Positions 24,713 to 33,635 are shown, numbered from the stretch's first letter. The stretch: DNA of 64,000 nt from Capnocytophaga sp. oral taxon 863 str. F0517 (GCF_000466425.1 NZ_KE992117.1:29802-93801); one strand, 5' to 3'. The notes: a model not told the origin generated them from the sequence alone. Numbers and translations are program-made.

Positions 24713-25906
24713 ATGAAGAATTTAGATGCCTATATAGAGGATTTGTTATTTAAGCACCAATGTGTTATCATTCCTGAGTTTGGAGCTTTTGTTTCCAACA
24801 GGAAAGCTGCCGAATTGGCTGCTGACAAGACCTTCTCTCCTCCACAAAAAGAATTGACTTTCAATGCTCGACTTACTTATAATGATGGTCTACTGGCCAA
24901 ACATATCTCCGAGGTAGAACGTTCCTCATATGAAGAGGCACAAAGCTATATCAAATCCACTGTAGTTCGCTGGAAACAGGATTTGGGTACCGGAAAAGAA
25001 GTAAGACTTGAGAATATAGGGAAGTTCACCAAAGGAACGGATAACAATATCATTTTCACCTCCTTGTCTAAAGAAAACTATCTTACAGACTCTTTTGGCA
25101 TGTCCAATGTAGCTGCCAAGGAAATCAATAAGAATGAAACAGGGATAGAACTTGCCAATACTTCGAATAACAATCAAAATAACAAACCAGGCTTAGTAGA
25201 AAATCCCAGTGTCACTCCTGAGGAGGCCGCTGCAGGAAAACCTAAGCCTAAGATGTCCAATGCTATAAAATTTGCAGCGGTAGGTATTGTAGGGCTTTCT
25301 GCCCTTGGTTACGCTATCTATTCTTTTCTGACAGTGGAGCAAAATCCTACAGTGGTAGAAGTCCAGACCGATCCTGCCAAGGTAGAAGAACTTGTCAATG
25401 AAGAAGTAGCCAAAGCCACTTATGTACCAGATATTCAACTAAGTGCCACCACTATAGAAGTTACCAAGGATCCTGCCTTGGTGAAAAAGCGAAAGGAAGA
25501 GCAAAAACGAGCAGAAAAAGAAGCAGCCCAGGCAGCCAAAGAAGCAGAAAAGCAAGCAGCCCTTGCTGCTAAGGAAGCCGAAAAAGCAGCTAAAGAAGCT
25601 GCAAAACAAAGTACAGCCAGTACCGCTACCTCCACTAATACTTCTAGTGGAAGCAGCTCCAGTGCGAAGGCTTCTGGAAGTTTCTTCCTTATTGCAGGAG
25701 CCTTTAGCTCCGAAGCTAATGCTCGCAATCGAGTAAAACAGCTTAAAAATAGTGGTTATAGTAGTGCTGGAGTCGTAGGTCAAAACGAGAAAGGATATTA
25801 CCTAGTTGCTTACAAAGGATTCAGCTCTCGTTCCCAAGCAGAAAGCTATATGCCTGAGATAAAAAGCAAAGGACTAAGCACTTGGGTTTATCCTCCCGCA
25901 AAATAG
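24713..25906 (+). CDS. HU-CCDC81 and SPOR domain membrane protein
   Basis: A 397-residue protein with four parts. An N-terminal IHF/HU-like domain of the CCDC81 type (about 1-130; YIEDLLFKHQCVIIPEFGAF) should be cytoplasmic. A single membrane helix lies at about 184-206. A long Lys/Glu/Ala-rich helix (about 255-300) is probably coiled coil. The C-terminal SPOR domain (about 320-395; FFLIAGAFSSEANARNRV) binds denuded septal peptidoglycan in other bacteria. The architecture suggests a link between something inside, perhaps the nucleoid, and the division-site wall; this is inference. It converges on dnaA, with a shared terminator at 25933-25965. Confidence 0.85.
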   Translation: MKNLDAYIEDLLFKHQCVIIPEFGAFVSNRKAAELAADKTFSPPQKELTFNARLTYNDGLLAKHISEVERSSYEEAQSYIKSTVVRWKQDLGTGKEVRLENIGKFTKGTDNNIIFTSLSKENYLTDSFGMSNVAAKEINKNETGIELANTSNNNQNNKPGLVENPSVTPEEAAAGKPKPKMSNAIKFAAVGIVGLSALGYAIYSFLTVEQNPTVVEVQTDPAKVEELVNEEVAKATYVPDIQLSATTIEVTKDPALVKKRKEEQKRAEKEAAQAAKEAEKQAALAAKEAEKAAKEAAKQSTASTATSTNTSSGSSSSAKASGSFFLIAGAFSSEANARNRVKQLKNSGYSSAGVVGQNEKGYYLVAYKGFSSRSQAESYMPEIKSKGLSTWVYPPAK

Positions 25907-25932
25907 AAATTTGTTGTATTTATTTATAAAGT

Positions 25933-25965
25933 AAAAAAGCTATCCCCCTATAGGATAGCTTTTTT
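25933..25965. terminator. Bidirectional terminator between the SPOR gene and dnaA
   Basis: A 13-bp stem AAAAAAGCTATCC/GGATAGCTTTTTT with a 7-base loop. T-runs follow on both strands. Confidence 0.92.
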
Positions 25966-25984
25966 ATTTAGGCTTATTTACCTA

Positions 25985-27421
25985 TTATCGGTTATTTATT
26001 TTGGTAGTAAGGTCTGTAAGGAATTTGCGGAACTGCTTATCTGTCTCATTAAGATTATCCACCGTTTTACAAGCATGCAGTACAGTCGCATGATCCCTTT
26101 TCCCTATTAGTTTTCCGATACTTGCCAAAGAAAGTTTGGTATATTTCTTAGCAAAGAACATAGCTAATTGACGTGCCTGTACCACATGTCGCTTTCTAGT
26201 CTTAGATTGTAGTTCCTCTAGAGAAAGTTGGAAATATTCAGAAACTATTTCTTGAATATATTCTATAGTAACCTCTTTTTTGATATTTTTTACGATCTTA
26301 TCGACTGCTTTTTTAGCCAAATCAAGGGTAATTTCCTTTTTATTAAAGAGTGCTTCGGCTACCAAAGAAGTATTCACCCCTTCCAATTCACGGATATTGG
26401 TTTTTACGTTTTGGGCAATATAGTCTATAATATCGTCAGTCATTTCAAGTCCATCACGATAGAGAATCGCCTTGAGGATATTTTTTCTCATTTGATAATC
26501 AGGAGCCTGCAACTCGGCAGAGAGTCCCCACTTGAATCGGGAGAGCAATCGTTGTTCTACATCCTGTATATCCACAGGCGCCTTATCAGAGGTAAGGATG
26601 AGCTGCTTCCCATTTTGGTGCAAATGATTAAAAATCTGAAAGAAAACATCCTGAGTTCCTTGCTTGGAAGCAAAGAATTGTACGTTATCTATAATAAGGA
26701 CATCTATTTGTTGGTAGAAATGAATAAAATCTGTACGGTTATTATTTTTTGCAGCTACGGCATATTGCTTTGTAAAATCTTCAGCTTCAATATATAAAAT
26801 TTTCTTTTTAGGATATTTTTCCTGTATTTCATTGCCGATGGCATGGGCTAAGTGCGTTTTCCCGAGTCCTACCCCACCGAATATAAATAGCGGGTTGAAG
26901 GAAGTTCCCCCTGGCCTTTCGGTGATAGCCTTACCAGCCGAACGCGCCAAGCGATTGCTTTCACCCTCAATGAAGGTATCAAAGTTTTTGTTAGGGTTTA
27001 GTTGTGAATCGACCTTTACTTCCTCCAGTTCTATCAATCCTGGTGCGATATATGGGTTATAGGTTTGTTGAGGTTTTTGTTTGTATCCCAATGCATCCGT
27101 ATGGGTAGCCTTACGATTGGAACTTGGTAGTTGTTCTGTTGCCTGCTCAGTCTTATTAGGATTGTTCTCCATCTTAATATTATAGATGAGCTTAGGGCGT
27201 GTACCCAACTCCTTAGTCAAGGCACTCCATATCAGATTGATGTAATGGTCTTCCAGCCATTCCATGAAGAACATGCTAGGCACCATAATCACCAAGGTAT
27301 TATCAGCGGTCAGCTCTACAGGTTGTATGGGCTTGAACCAAACATCAAATGCTTGCTTGGTTACATTATCCTTTATGAAGGACAAACAATTTTCCCAAAT
27401 ATTCCGTACATCGGTATTCAT
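25985..27421 (-). CDS. dnaA: Chromosomal replication initiator DnaA
   Basis: A 478-residue AAA+ initiator that binds DnaA boxes and opens oriC. Domain I (about 1-80) recruits helicase. Domain II is a variable linker (about 90-140). Walker A GGVGLGKT is at 182-189 and Walker B VLIIDN at 241-246, with asparagine where many DnaA have a second aspartate. Domain IV has the DNA-binding signature GKRDHATVLHACKTV near 450. The gene is alone on its strand, and dnaN and recF are not adjacent. No cluster of TTATCCACA-type boxes is visible in the flanking gaps, so oriC is probably elsewhere. Confidence 0.96.
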   Translation of the reverse strand: MNTDVRNIWENCLSFIKDNVTKQAFDVWFKPIQPVELTADNTLVIMVPSMFFMEWLEDHYINLIWSALTKELGTRPKLIYNIKMENNPNKTEQATEQLPSSNRKATHTDALGYKQKPQQTYNPYIAPGLIELEEVKVDSQLNPNKNFDTFIEGESNRLARSAGKAITERPGGTSFNPLFIFGGVGLGKTHLAHAIGNEIQEKYPKKKILYIEAEDFTKQYAVAAKNNNRTDFIHFYQQIDVLIIDNVQFFASKQGTQDVFFQIFNHLHQNGKQLILTSDKAPVDIQDVEQRLLSRFKWGLSAELQAPDYQMRKNILKAILYRDGLEMTDDIIDYIAQNVKTNIRELEGVNTSLVAEALFNKKEITLDLAKKAVDKIVKNIKKEVTIEYIQEIVSEYFQLSLEELQSKTRKRHVVQARQLAMFFAKKYTKLSLASIGKLIGKRDHATVLHACKTVDNLNETDKQFRKFLTDLTTKINNR

Positions 27422-27452
27422 TAGTTATCAGAAATTTTATATATTTGCGTTT

Positions 27453-27481
27453 CAAAAATAGGGTATCAATTCATTGGGCAA
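27453..27481 (-). promoter_or_regulatory. Promoter of dnaA
   Basis: On the minus strand, TTG (27479-27481), 18 bases, TATTTTTG (27453-27460), about 30 bases before the dnaA ATG. Confidence 0.6.
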
Positions 27482-27576
27482 AAATGCAACTTTTTTTTGA
27501 ATAAAAAAAATTTTTTTGCTCTTTTCCTGTAAATATTATCATCTCATTAATTATCAAATAATTAAATAATAAAAAC

Positions 27577-27978
27577 ATGAATCATACATTCACTTATCAG
27601 GTGCGTACTCGCTATGGAGAGACTGACCAAATGGGAGTTATATATTATGGTATATACCCACAATATTTGGAAATAGCCAGGGTAGAATGGCTTCGTAGCT
27701 TAGGTATTTCTTACAAAGAATTGGAAGATATGGGAGTCATGCTTCCAGTTGTTTCTCTACACATTGATTATAAGAAACCCGCTTTGTACGATGAAGTCCT
27801 CTCTATTGTCCTTACCCTAAAGGAGCCTCCTACTTCAAAAATAATTTTTGAGTATGAGCTATTCAATGAGAAACAAGAATTGCTCTCTAAGGCTCATACC
27901 ACACTTGTTTTTGTAGATAAAAGTACTTTTAAGCCTATCAAATGCCCCTCATTTATTTTAGAGAAAATCAATGCTTAG
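27577..27978 (+). CDS. Acyl-CoA thioesterase, 4-hydroxybenzoyl-CoA thioesterase family
   Basis: A 133-residue hot-dog fold thioesterase of the YbgC/FadM type. The N-terminal YGETDQMGVIYYGIYPQYLE carries the conserved Asp-x-x-Gly-x-x-Tyr catalytic region near residues 15-30. These enzymes hydrolyse acyl-CoA thioesters; the chain length is not predictable. It is divergent from dnaA, with a 155-base A+T-rich spacer between them. No obvious terminator follows before the structured element at 28022. Confidence 0.85.
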   Translation: MNHTFTYQVRTRYGETDQMGVIYYGIYPQYLEIARVEWLRSLGISYKELEDMGVMLPVVSLHIDYKKPALYDEVLSIVLTLKEPPTSKIIFEYELFNEKQELLSKAHTTLVFVDKSTFKPIKCPSFILEKINA

Positions 27979-28021
27979 CTACTTTCTTTTATCTTCAAGG
28001 CTATATTTTGTATCAAAATTC

Positions 28022-28144
28022 GTATCTTTGCGAGCTATTATTGAACCTATAACCCTACACTTATAGCTATGATTGGGGTAAACCTTTGGGTATCTTCCTC
28101 TTATAAGAGGACGAACTATTACCCATAATTAGGAACAAAGATAC
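28022..28144. other. Structured intergenic element with facing promoter motifs, candidate small RNA or leader
   Basis: A 9-bp perfect inverted repeat (28022-28030 with 28136-28144) encloses 105 bases. Each arm contains TATCTTTG, the promoter -7 consensus, one on each strand and pointing inward. Inside are three nested or adjacent stems: CTATAA/TTATAG (about 28048-28066), TGGGTA/TACCCA (28087-28092 with 28120-28125) and CCTCT/AGAGG (28097-28110). The rod-like shape could be a 6S-like RNA or a long 5' leader for the 28185 gene. I do not see the SRP RNA core. Strand and identity are unresolved. Confidence 0.45.
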
Positions 28145-28184
28145 AAAAAATATTTGAACATCACACAAGAAAAACTATTATTTT

Positions 28185-28763
28185 ATGAAAGAAGAGATTC
28201 AGATGGATATGGTGCAAATTGCCCAAAAGCTCCTCACCAATCCCACCTTTTTGGACAACTCGACTCTTTTGGTAAATGAGTTAAGAAAGCTGTATGAGAA
28301 GGCCTTATTATTCCATTTTTTAGAAAAAAACCACCCCGAATTACTTAGAAAAACACCCACTTCTATACACCAAGAACCTGCCCCCTCCTACCAAGAACCC
28401 TCTCCTACAAGGCAAAATGATTGGGAGAATATCCGATCTCATGCTCCAGAGAATGAGGTTGTCTTCGAGGAGAAAAATTCTCATACAAAAATTCACACTG
28501 AGGCTTCCAAGACCTTAAATGATCGCATAAGCTCCAAAGAATTACAAATAGGTCTCAATGATCGTATTGCCTTTGTAACCCATCTTTTCGATGGAGATAC
28601 CCAAGCCTATAACAAAGCTATTGCTATGATCAATAATCTTCACTCCCCTGACGAGTGTTGGGAATTTATCTTCCAAAAGATAAAGCCCTCCTATAATAAT
28701 TGGCAAGGAAAAGAAGCCTACGAGGAACGTTTTTTTCATATTATCACTAAACATTTTGGATAA
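28185..28763 (+). CDS. Conserved hypothetical protein, coupled to rsmI
   Basis: A 192-residue soluble protein with no family I can name. The N-terminal part is helical (about 1-48). The middle (about 52-110) is proline- and glutamate-rich and looks disordered. The C-terminal block starts ELQIGLNDRIAFVTHLFDGD and runs through NNLHSPDECWEFI to PSYNNWQGKEAYEERF, which looks compact and conserved. Its stop codon overlaps the rsmI start (TAATG), showing translational coupling. A leader of about 150 bases with strong inverted repeats precedes it. The function is unknown. Confidence 0.75.
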   Translation: MKEEIQMDMVQIAQKLLTNPTFLDNSTLLVNELRKLYEKALLFHFLEKNHPELLRKTPTSIHQEPAPSYQEPSPTRQNDWENIRSHAPENEVVFEEKNSHTKIHTEASKTLNDRISSKELQIGLNDRIAFVTHLFDGDTQAYNKAIAMINNLHSPDECWEFIFQKIKPSYNNWQGKEAYEERFFHIITKHFG

Positions 28764-29458
28764 TGGGAAAGTTATACTTAGTGCCTACCCCTATTGGCAA
28801 TCTGCAGGATATCACCTTAAGAGCCTTACAAGTACTTAAGGAGGTAGATCTTATTTTGGCTGAGGACACTCGTACCAGCCACAAACTTCTTCAGCACTTT
28901 AGTATAAGCACCCCTATGCTAGCACATCATAAGTTCAATGAACACCAAAGTATAGAAGGCCTTATCCTAAAGCTCAAAGAAGGCAAGCAACTGGCGCTTA
29001 TCAGTGATGCGGGTACTCCTGCTATTGCAGATCCTGGTTTCCTTTTGGTAAGGGCTTGTGTTGCGGCTGACATAGCTGTGGAGACCCTCCCTGGAGCGAC
29101 GGCCTTTGTTCCTGCCTTGGTCAATAGTGGGCTGCCTAACGATCGCTTTGTATTCGAGGGATTCCTTCCCGATAAAAAGGGACGACAGACACGACTGCAA
29201 AACCTAGTAGAAGAAACCAAAACCATGATTTTCTATGTCTCTCCTCATAAAATAGTAAAGACCTTGGAGGATTTTATATCTTTTTTTGGAGCAGACAGAA
29301 GGGTAAGTATCAGCCGAGAGCTTAGCAAAATACACGAGGAGACCCTTCGAGGGAGCTTAGCTGAGCTTTTAGCTCATTTTCAAAAGCAACAACCCAAAGG
29401 AGAATTTGTACTGATTCTCGCTGGCAAAGAGAGCAAACAAAAAGGGGAAGGCTTATAG
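28763..29458 (+). CDS. rsmI: 16S rRNA (cytidine(1402)-2'-O)-methyltransferase
   Basis: A 231-residue tetrapyrrole-methylase-fold enzyme that 2'-O-methylates C1402 in the decoding centre of 16S rRNA, using S-adenosylmethionine. Typical motifs are LYLVPTPIGNLQDIT near residue 3, AEDTRTSHKLL near 33, ISDAGTPAIADPG near 80 and LPGATAFVPALVNSGLP near 113. It overlaps the preceding unknown gene by one base. A hairpin spanning its stop codon (29444-29465) lies between it and the convergent fbp gene. Confidence 0.95.
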   Translation: MGKLYLVPTPIGNLQDITLRALQVLKEVDLILAEDTRTSHKLLQHFSISTPMLAHHKFNEHQSIEGLILKLKEGKQLALISDAGTPAIADPGFLLVRACVAADIAVETLPGATAFVPALVNSGLPNDRFVFEGFLPDKKGRQTRLQNLVEETKTMIFYVSPHKIVKTLEDFISFFGADRRVSISRELSKIHEETLRGSLAELLAHFQKQQPKGEFVLILAGKESKQKGEGL

Positions 29459-29465
29459 CCTCCCC
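29444..29465. terminator. Hairpin over the rsmI stop, terminator for fbp
   Basis: GGGGAAGGCT/AGCCTCCCC with one bulged base. On the minus strand it is followed by TTTTT, so it can terminate fbp. On the plus strand it overlaps the rsmI stop codon. Confidence 0.65.
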
Positions 29466-29496
29466 CTCAAGCAAATGTGTTTCTATTGTGCGTTAA

Positions 29497-30510
29497 TTAT
29501 TTTGCCATGCGCATGAACTCCTCTATAGTATCGACCATGGAACTGCTTCCACAGAAGAAGGGAGTACGCTGGTGTAGCTCCGTAGGTTCTATTTCCAATA
29601 TACGTTGGAAACCATTCGATGCTTTTCCACCTGCCTGTTCAGTAAGGAATGCCATAGGATTGCACTCATAGAGCAAGCGTAATTTTCCATTAGGAGATTG
29701 GGAAGTAGAAGGATACATATAGATACCTCCTTTGATCATATTCCTATGGAAATCCGATACCAAAGAACCTATATAACGAGAAGTATAAGGACGATCGTCT
29801 TTTTCCTCCTGACAATACTTTATATAATCCTTCACTCCCTGAGGGAATTTTATATAATTCCCTTCGTTGATAGAATATATTTTCCCTTTTTCTGGGAATT
29901 TCATATCCGGATGAGAAAGATAATAGCTGCCCAAGGAAGGATCCAAAGTAAAGCCATTGACTCCTTTACCTGTAGTATATACTAGCATTGTAGAGGAACC
30001 ATATACAATATATCCTGCAGCAACTTGATTAACCCCCTTCTGTAAAAAATCTTCTATTTGTACGGGAGTTCCTTCTGGAGTTATTCGTCTGTAAATGGAG
30101 AAAATAGTACCTACAGAAACATTTACATCAATATTAGAAGAACCATCAAGTGGGTCTATCAGTACTACATATTTGCTTAGTTCTGAATTTTCTCCGTTCT
30201 TAATTTCAATAAAAGTATCATTTTCCTCTGAAGCTATTCCACAGACAACCTCTCTTTGAGAGAGGGACTTGATGAAGGTTTCATTGGCAATAACATCTAA
30301 TTTCTGTTGTTCCTCTCCCTGTACATTTTGGTTCCCTGCGGCACCCAATACATTGGCAATTCCAGCTTTGTTAATAGCCCTATTGACCATTTTTGAAGCA
30401 ATTTGCAAACAACTAATAAGTCGTGATAATTCTCCGGTTGAGTATTTGAAATCACGCTGTTTCTCGATGATAAACTCCCCTAAAGTGGGCAGACTTTTTT
30501 CTTCTTTCAT
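29497..30510 (-). CDS. fbp: Fructose-1,6-bisphosphatase class 1
   Basis: A 337-residue gluconeogenic phosphatase that turns fructose 1,6-bisphosphate into fructose 6-phosphate. The metal-binding segments are GIASEEND near residue 91 and [22 protein letters not shown] near 115. The substrate region includes [20 protein letters not shown] near 245, and the C-terminal [15 protein letters not shown] holds the catalytic glutamate near 290. The length is standard for class I enzymes. It stands alone on the minus strand. The upstream sequence has only a weak promoter-like TAAATTCG. Confidence 0.95.
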   Translation of the reverse strand: MKEEKSLPTLGEFIIEKQRDFKYSTGELSRLISCLQIASKMVNRAINKAGIANVLGAAGNQNVQGEEQQKLDVIANETFIKSLSQREVVCGIASEENDTFIEIKNGENSELSKYVVLIDPLDGSSNIDVNVSVGTIFSIYRRITPEGTPVQIEDFLQKGVNQVAAGYIVYGSSTMLVYTTGKGVNGFTLDPSLGSYYLSHPDMKFPEKGKIYSINEGNYIKFPQGVKDYIKYCQEEKDDRPYTSRYIGSLVSDFHRNMIKGGIYMYPSTSQSPNGKLRLLYECNPMAFLTEQAGGKASNGFQRILEIEPTELHQRTPFFCGSSSMVDTIEEFMRMAK

Positions 30511-30619
30511 GTTAATATCTCTTTATATTGGTACTGCGAATTTACAATTTTTTTTCCATATAACCATCCCTTTTAATTAGATTGTAATAAATTTAACGTT
30601 TTCATACCTATAAAACACC

Positions 30620-30627
30620 TATCTTTG
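30620..30627 (+). promoter_or_regulatory. TAnnTTTG promoter of tatD
   Basis: TATCTTTG, 25 bases before the ATG. Confidence 0.6.
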
Positions 30628-30652
30628 CAAGAGCTAAAAACAGTTTTTACTC

Positions 30653-31423
30653 ATGATTATAGACACCCATACCCACTTATATGTGGAGGAGTTTGATACA
30701 GATTATAAGGAAGTTATACAGAGAGCAAAGGAAGTCGGGGTTGGTAAATTCCTCCTTCCTGCCATTGACTCTACCTATACCGAGCGGATGTTTCGCCTAC
30801 AAAAAGCCTATCCCAAAGAGGTGTTTCTCATGAATGGTTTGCACCCCTGTAGTGTGAAAGCCGATTGGGAGAGAGAACTCGCTCATGTAATCGCTCTTAT
30901 GCAAACACATCCCAATACCTTCTATGCTATTGGAGAAATTGGGATTGACCTTTATTGGGACCGTACCTTCTTAGAGGCGCAGAGAGAAGCCTTTAGCCAG
31001 CAAATTCGCTTAGCAAAAGCCTATCACCTTCCTATTGTTATCCATTGTAGAGAAGCCTTCGATGAGGTCTTTGAAGTATTGGAAAGTGAAAAAGATGAAC
31101 AATTATTCGGTATATTTCATTGCTTTTCAGGAAATCAAGCACAAGCCCAAAGAGCTATCTCATATGGATTAAAATTAGGCATCGGAGGTGTGGTCACCTT
31201 CAAGAATGGAAAAATAGACACTTTTCTTTCCTCTATTGCTTTGGAAAACATAGTGTTAGAAACAGACTCCCCTTACTTAGCTCCTGTTCCCTTCCGAGGC
31301 AAACGCAATGAAAGTAGTTATCTTACTTATATCATAAAAAAACTTGCTGAATTATACAAAGTATCTGAAAATGAAATTATTACAAAGACAACCCAAAATG
31401 CTCTTGAAATTTTCAAAGCTTAA
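30653..31423 (+). CDS. TatD family metal-dependent deoxyribonuclease
   Basis: A 256-residue TIM-barrel hydrolase. Metal ligands are in IDTHTHL near residue 3, GEIGIDLYWD near 96, IHCREAFDE near 130, HCFSG near 155 and ETDSPYLAP near 204. TatD proteins are 3'-5' exonucleases active on damaged or single-stranded DNA. The subtype (TatD, YcfH or YjjV) cannot be set from sequence alone; the organisation resembles YcfH. An acyltransferase gene follows after 59 bases with its own promoter motif. Confidence 0.88.
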   Translation: MIIDTHTHLYVEEFDTDYKEVIQRAKEVGVGKFLLPAIDSTYTERMFRLQKAYPKEVFLMNGLHPCSVKADWERELAHVIALMQTHPNTFYAIGEIGIDLYWDRTFLEAQREAFSQQIRLAKAYHLPIVIHCREAFDEVFEVLESEKDEQLFGIFHCFSGNQAQAQRAISYGLKLGIGGVVTFKNGKIDTFLSSIALENIVLETDSPYLAPVPFRGKRNESSYLTYIIKKLAELYKVSENEIITKTTQNALEIFKA

Positions 31424-31449
31424 TCCTTCTTTTTTTGATAATTTTTGTG

Positions 31450-31457
31450 TAACTTTG
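31450..31457 (+). promoter_or_regulatory. TAnnTTTG promoter of the acyltransferase-asparaginase pair
   Basis: TAACTTTG, 25 bases before the TTG start at 31483. Confidence 0.55.
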
Positions 31458-31482
31458 CACGGTTAATTCAACCCTTAATATT

Positions 31483-32610
31483 TTGACAGATTTTTCTCAA
31501 ATACGCCCCTTTCACGACAGTGAGGTTTCCGAGATATTAGGCTATATCAAAGATAACCCCACTATTGGTCAGCTTCTACAATTTGGTTTTCCAAAACTTG
31601 ATGAGGCCGAGCAGATGAAGCTACTTCTCTCGTGTAAGAAAATAAGAGATTTTCAGTCAAGGATTATGTATCCCATTATTAAGAGTGCTATTAATAAAAG
31701 TGTGACACAACTCTCTGACGAGGGCTTTGAGTACCTCAACCCTTCTCAGTCTTATTTGTTTATTTCCAATCATCGAGATATTATTTTAGATACATCCTTT
31801 CTCAATGTAGCCTTACATGAAAAAGGTTTTAAAATGACAGCCTCCGCCATAGGAAGTAATTTGGTAAATACTCCATTTTTATTAGCCTTTGCCAAGCTCA
31901 ATCGCAATTTTATCATCCACAGAGGGCTTTCACCAAGAGAGACTTTACAAAAATCCCAATTGGTATCGAAATTCATTGCACGCTGTGTGATTGAGAAAAA
32001 TCGTTCTGTATGGATCGCACAGCGAGAAGGACGCACTAAAGATGGTGATGACCGTACGCAGCAGGGTGTTTTCAAAATGCTCTCAATGAATTGCCCTAAA
32101 GAGGTTCCGCTGATGGAATATTTTAAGCAATTGCATATAGTCCCGATGGCTATTTCCTATGAGTTTGACCCTACTGATATCCTAAAAATACCCGCTCTTT
32201 TGGCTCAACATCATGGAGTAGAATATATCAAGAAAGAAAATGAAGACTATCATAATATTGTACAAGGCTTAGTAGGACAGAAAGGCTGTGTACATATATC
32301 GGTAGGACGCTCCTTAGATGAGGAATTAGACCAAATTGCCGCACAAGAAGAACATGTCAATCGGCAAATTCAAGCATTAGTGGAATTGATGGACACCAAA
32401 ATCCATTCTCAATATAAGCTATTTGCAAGTAACTATATTGCTTATGATATACTTAATGATATTCAAAGATTTTCCGACAAATATACCGAGAAAGAACTAA
32501 GACAATTTGAGAGACGATTAGAGAATAGAAGTACTTCGGAAGGAAACATTTCACGCAAAAAATTCTTAGAAATGTATGCCAACCCTGTCATTAATAAATT
32601 AAAATTATGA
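31483..32610 (+). CDS. Phospholipid/glycerol acyltransferase family protein
   Basis: A 375-residue protein with a PlsB/PlsC-type acyltransferase core. SNHRDIILD near residue 97 corresponds to the NHX4D catalytic block, although here the second aspartate sits one residue further. NRNFIIHRGLS near 145 and QREGRTKDGDD near 180 match blocks II and III. It probably acylates glycerol-phosphate or lysophosphatidate at the inner membrane. The start is TTG, because no ATG or GTG lies in a suitable place (the next ATG is about residue 44). Its last codons overlap the asparaginase start by four bases (ATGA), so the two are coupled. Confidence 0.82.
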   Translation: MTDFSQIRPFHDSEVSEILGYIKDNPTIGQLLQFGFPKLDEAEQMKLLLSCKKIRDFQSRIMYPIIKSAINKSVTQLSDEGFEYLNPSQSYLFISNHRDIILDTSFLNVALHEKGFKMTASAIGSNLVNTPFLLAFAKLNRNFIIHRGLSPRETLQKSQLVSKFIARCVIEKNRSVWIAQREGRTKDGDDRTQQGVFKMLSMNCPKEVPLMEYFKQLHIVPMAISYEFDPTDILKIPALLAQHHGVEYIKKENEDYHNIVQGLVGQKGCVHISVGRSLDEELDQIAAQEEHVNRQIQALVELMDTKIHSQYKLFASNYIAYDILNDIQRFSDKYTEKELRQFERRLENRSTSEGNISRKKFLEMYANPVINKLKL

Positions 32611-33635
32611 CTAGTAGAACAAAAATTCTCCTTATCTATACAGGAGGAACCATCGGAATGATAAAGGATTATGAAACAGGAGTATTACGTCCTTTTCGAT
32701 TTGAGAAGATCAAAGAACGGTTACCTGAACTCTCTCAGCTGGACAGTGATATAAGTCACGTCTCTTTCGACCCTCCTATTGATTCCTCCGATATGAATAT
32801 AGCCCACTGGAGGAGAATTGCACAAAGTATTGAGGAAAACTACGATTCCTATGATGGATTCGTGGTACTGCATGGAAGTGATACCATGAGCTATTCGGCC
32901 TCCGCCCTAAGCTTCATGTTGGAAAACCTAAGCAAGCCAGTCATATTCACAGGTTCCCAGCTACCAATAGGAGACCTTCGTACCGATGCAAGAGAGAACC
33001 TCATCACCTCTATCCGCCTAGCTAGCCTAAAGGAAAATGATAAACCTGTTATTGAAGAAGTATGTTTGTATTTTGAATATAAGCTCTATCGTGGTAACAG
33101 GACTACCAAGATTGATGCCGAAAATTTCCAAGCATTTGACTCGCCCAACTATCATATATTAGCCGAAAGTGGCGTACATCTAAAGATACATCACGAATAT
33201 CTATACCCAAGAGAAACACAAGAAAAGCTACAGCTCTTTACTGAATTTGATCCTAATGTGGTTTTTTTAAAGATTTTTCCTAATATCACCCAATCTATAT
33301 TAGAAGGAATTTTTAGCATTCCTTCACTCAGGGGGGTGGTAATGGAAAGTTTTGGATCTGGAAATGCCCCTACAGCTGATTGGTTCTTACACTCTATAGA
33401 AAAGGCCATCCAAAGAGGGGTAGCTGTAGTCAATATTACCCAATGTATGCGTGGATTTGTGCTTCCTAACAAATATGAGGCAGGATCTCACTTTGAAAAT
33501 ATAGGTGTCATCAATGGAAAAGACCTCACCAGTGAGGCAGCTATTACTAAACTAATGTATTTGCTAGGAAAAAATCTTGATAGTAAAACACTGAAAATCA
33601 AATACGAAAAAGAAATACAAGGAGATATATCATAA
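32607..33635 (+). CDS. ansA: Type I L-asparaginase
   Basis: A 342-residue asparaginase that hydrolyses asparagine to aspartate and ammonia. The first catalytic threonine is in IYTGGTIGMI near residue 14 and the second in VVLHGSDTMSYSASALSF near 92. The absence of a signal peptide favours the cytoplasmic type I (AnsA) form. It overlaps the acyltransferase gene by four bases. tRNA-Ser follows after about 70 bases. Confidence 0.92.
   Translation: MTSRTKILLIYTGGTIGMIKDYETGVLRPFRFEKIKERLPELSQLDSDISHVSFDPPIDSSDMNIAHWRRIAQSIEENYDSYDGFVVLHGSDTMSYSASALSFMLENLSKPVIFTGSQLPIGDLRTDARENLITSIRLASLKENDKPVIEEVCLYFEYKLYRGNRTTKIDAENFQAFDSPNYHILAESGVHLKIHHEYLYPRETQEKLQLFTEFDPNVVFLKIFPNITQSILEGIFSIPSLRGVVMESFGSGNAPTADWFLHSIEKAIQRGVAVVNITQCMRGFVLPNKYEAGSHFENIGVINGKDLTSEAAITKLMYLLGKNLDSKTLKIKYEKEIQGDIS

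Noticed and set aside
25439-25783. Minus-strand Cys/Phe/Ser-rich frames inside the SPOR gene
   Set aside because: They mirror the Lys/Glu/Ala-rich coil of the real gene.
26228-26797. Plus-strand 189-codon frame inside dnaA
   Set aside because: It is antisense to a fully recognisable DnaA and has no promoter or family signature; it is a shadow of biased codon use.
28022-28144. Signal recognition particle RNA
   Set aside because: The GGAAG/AGCAG-type core loop is missing on both strands.
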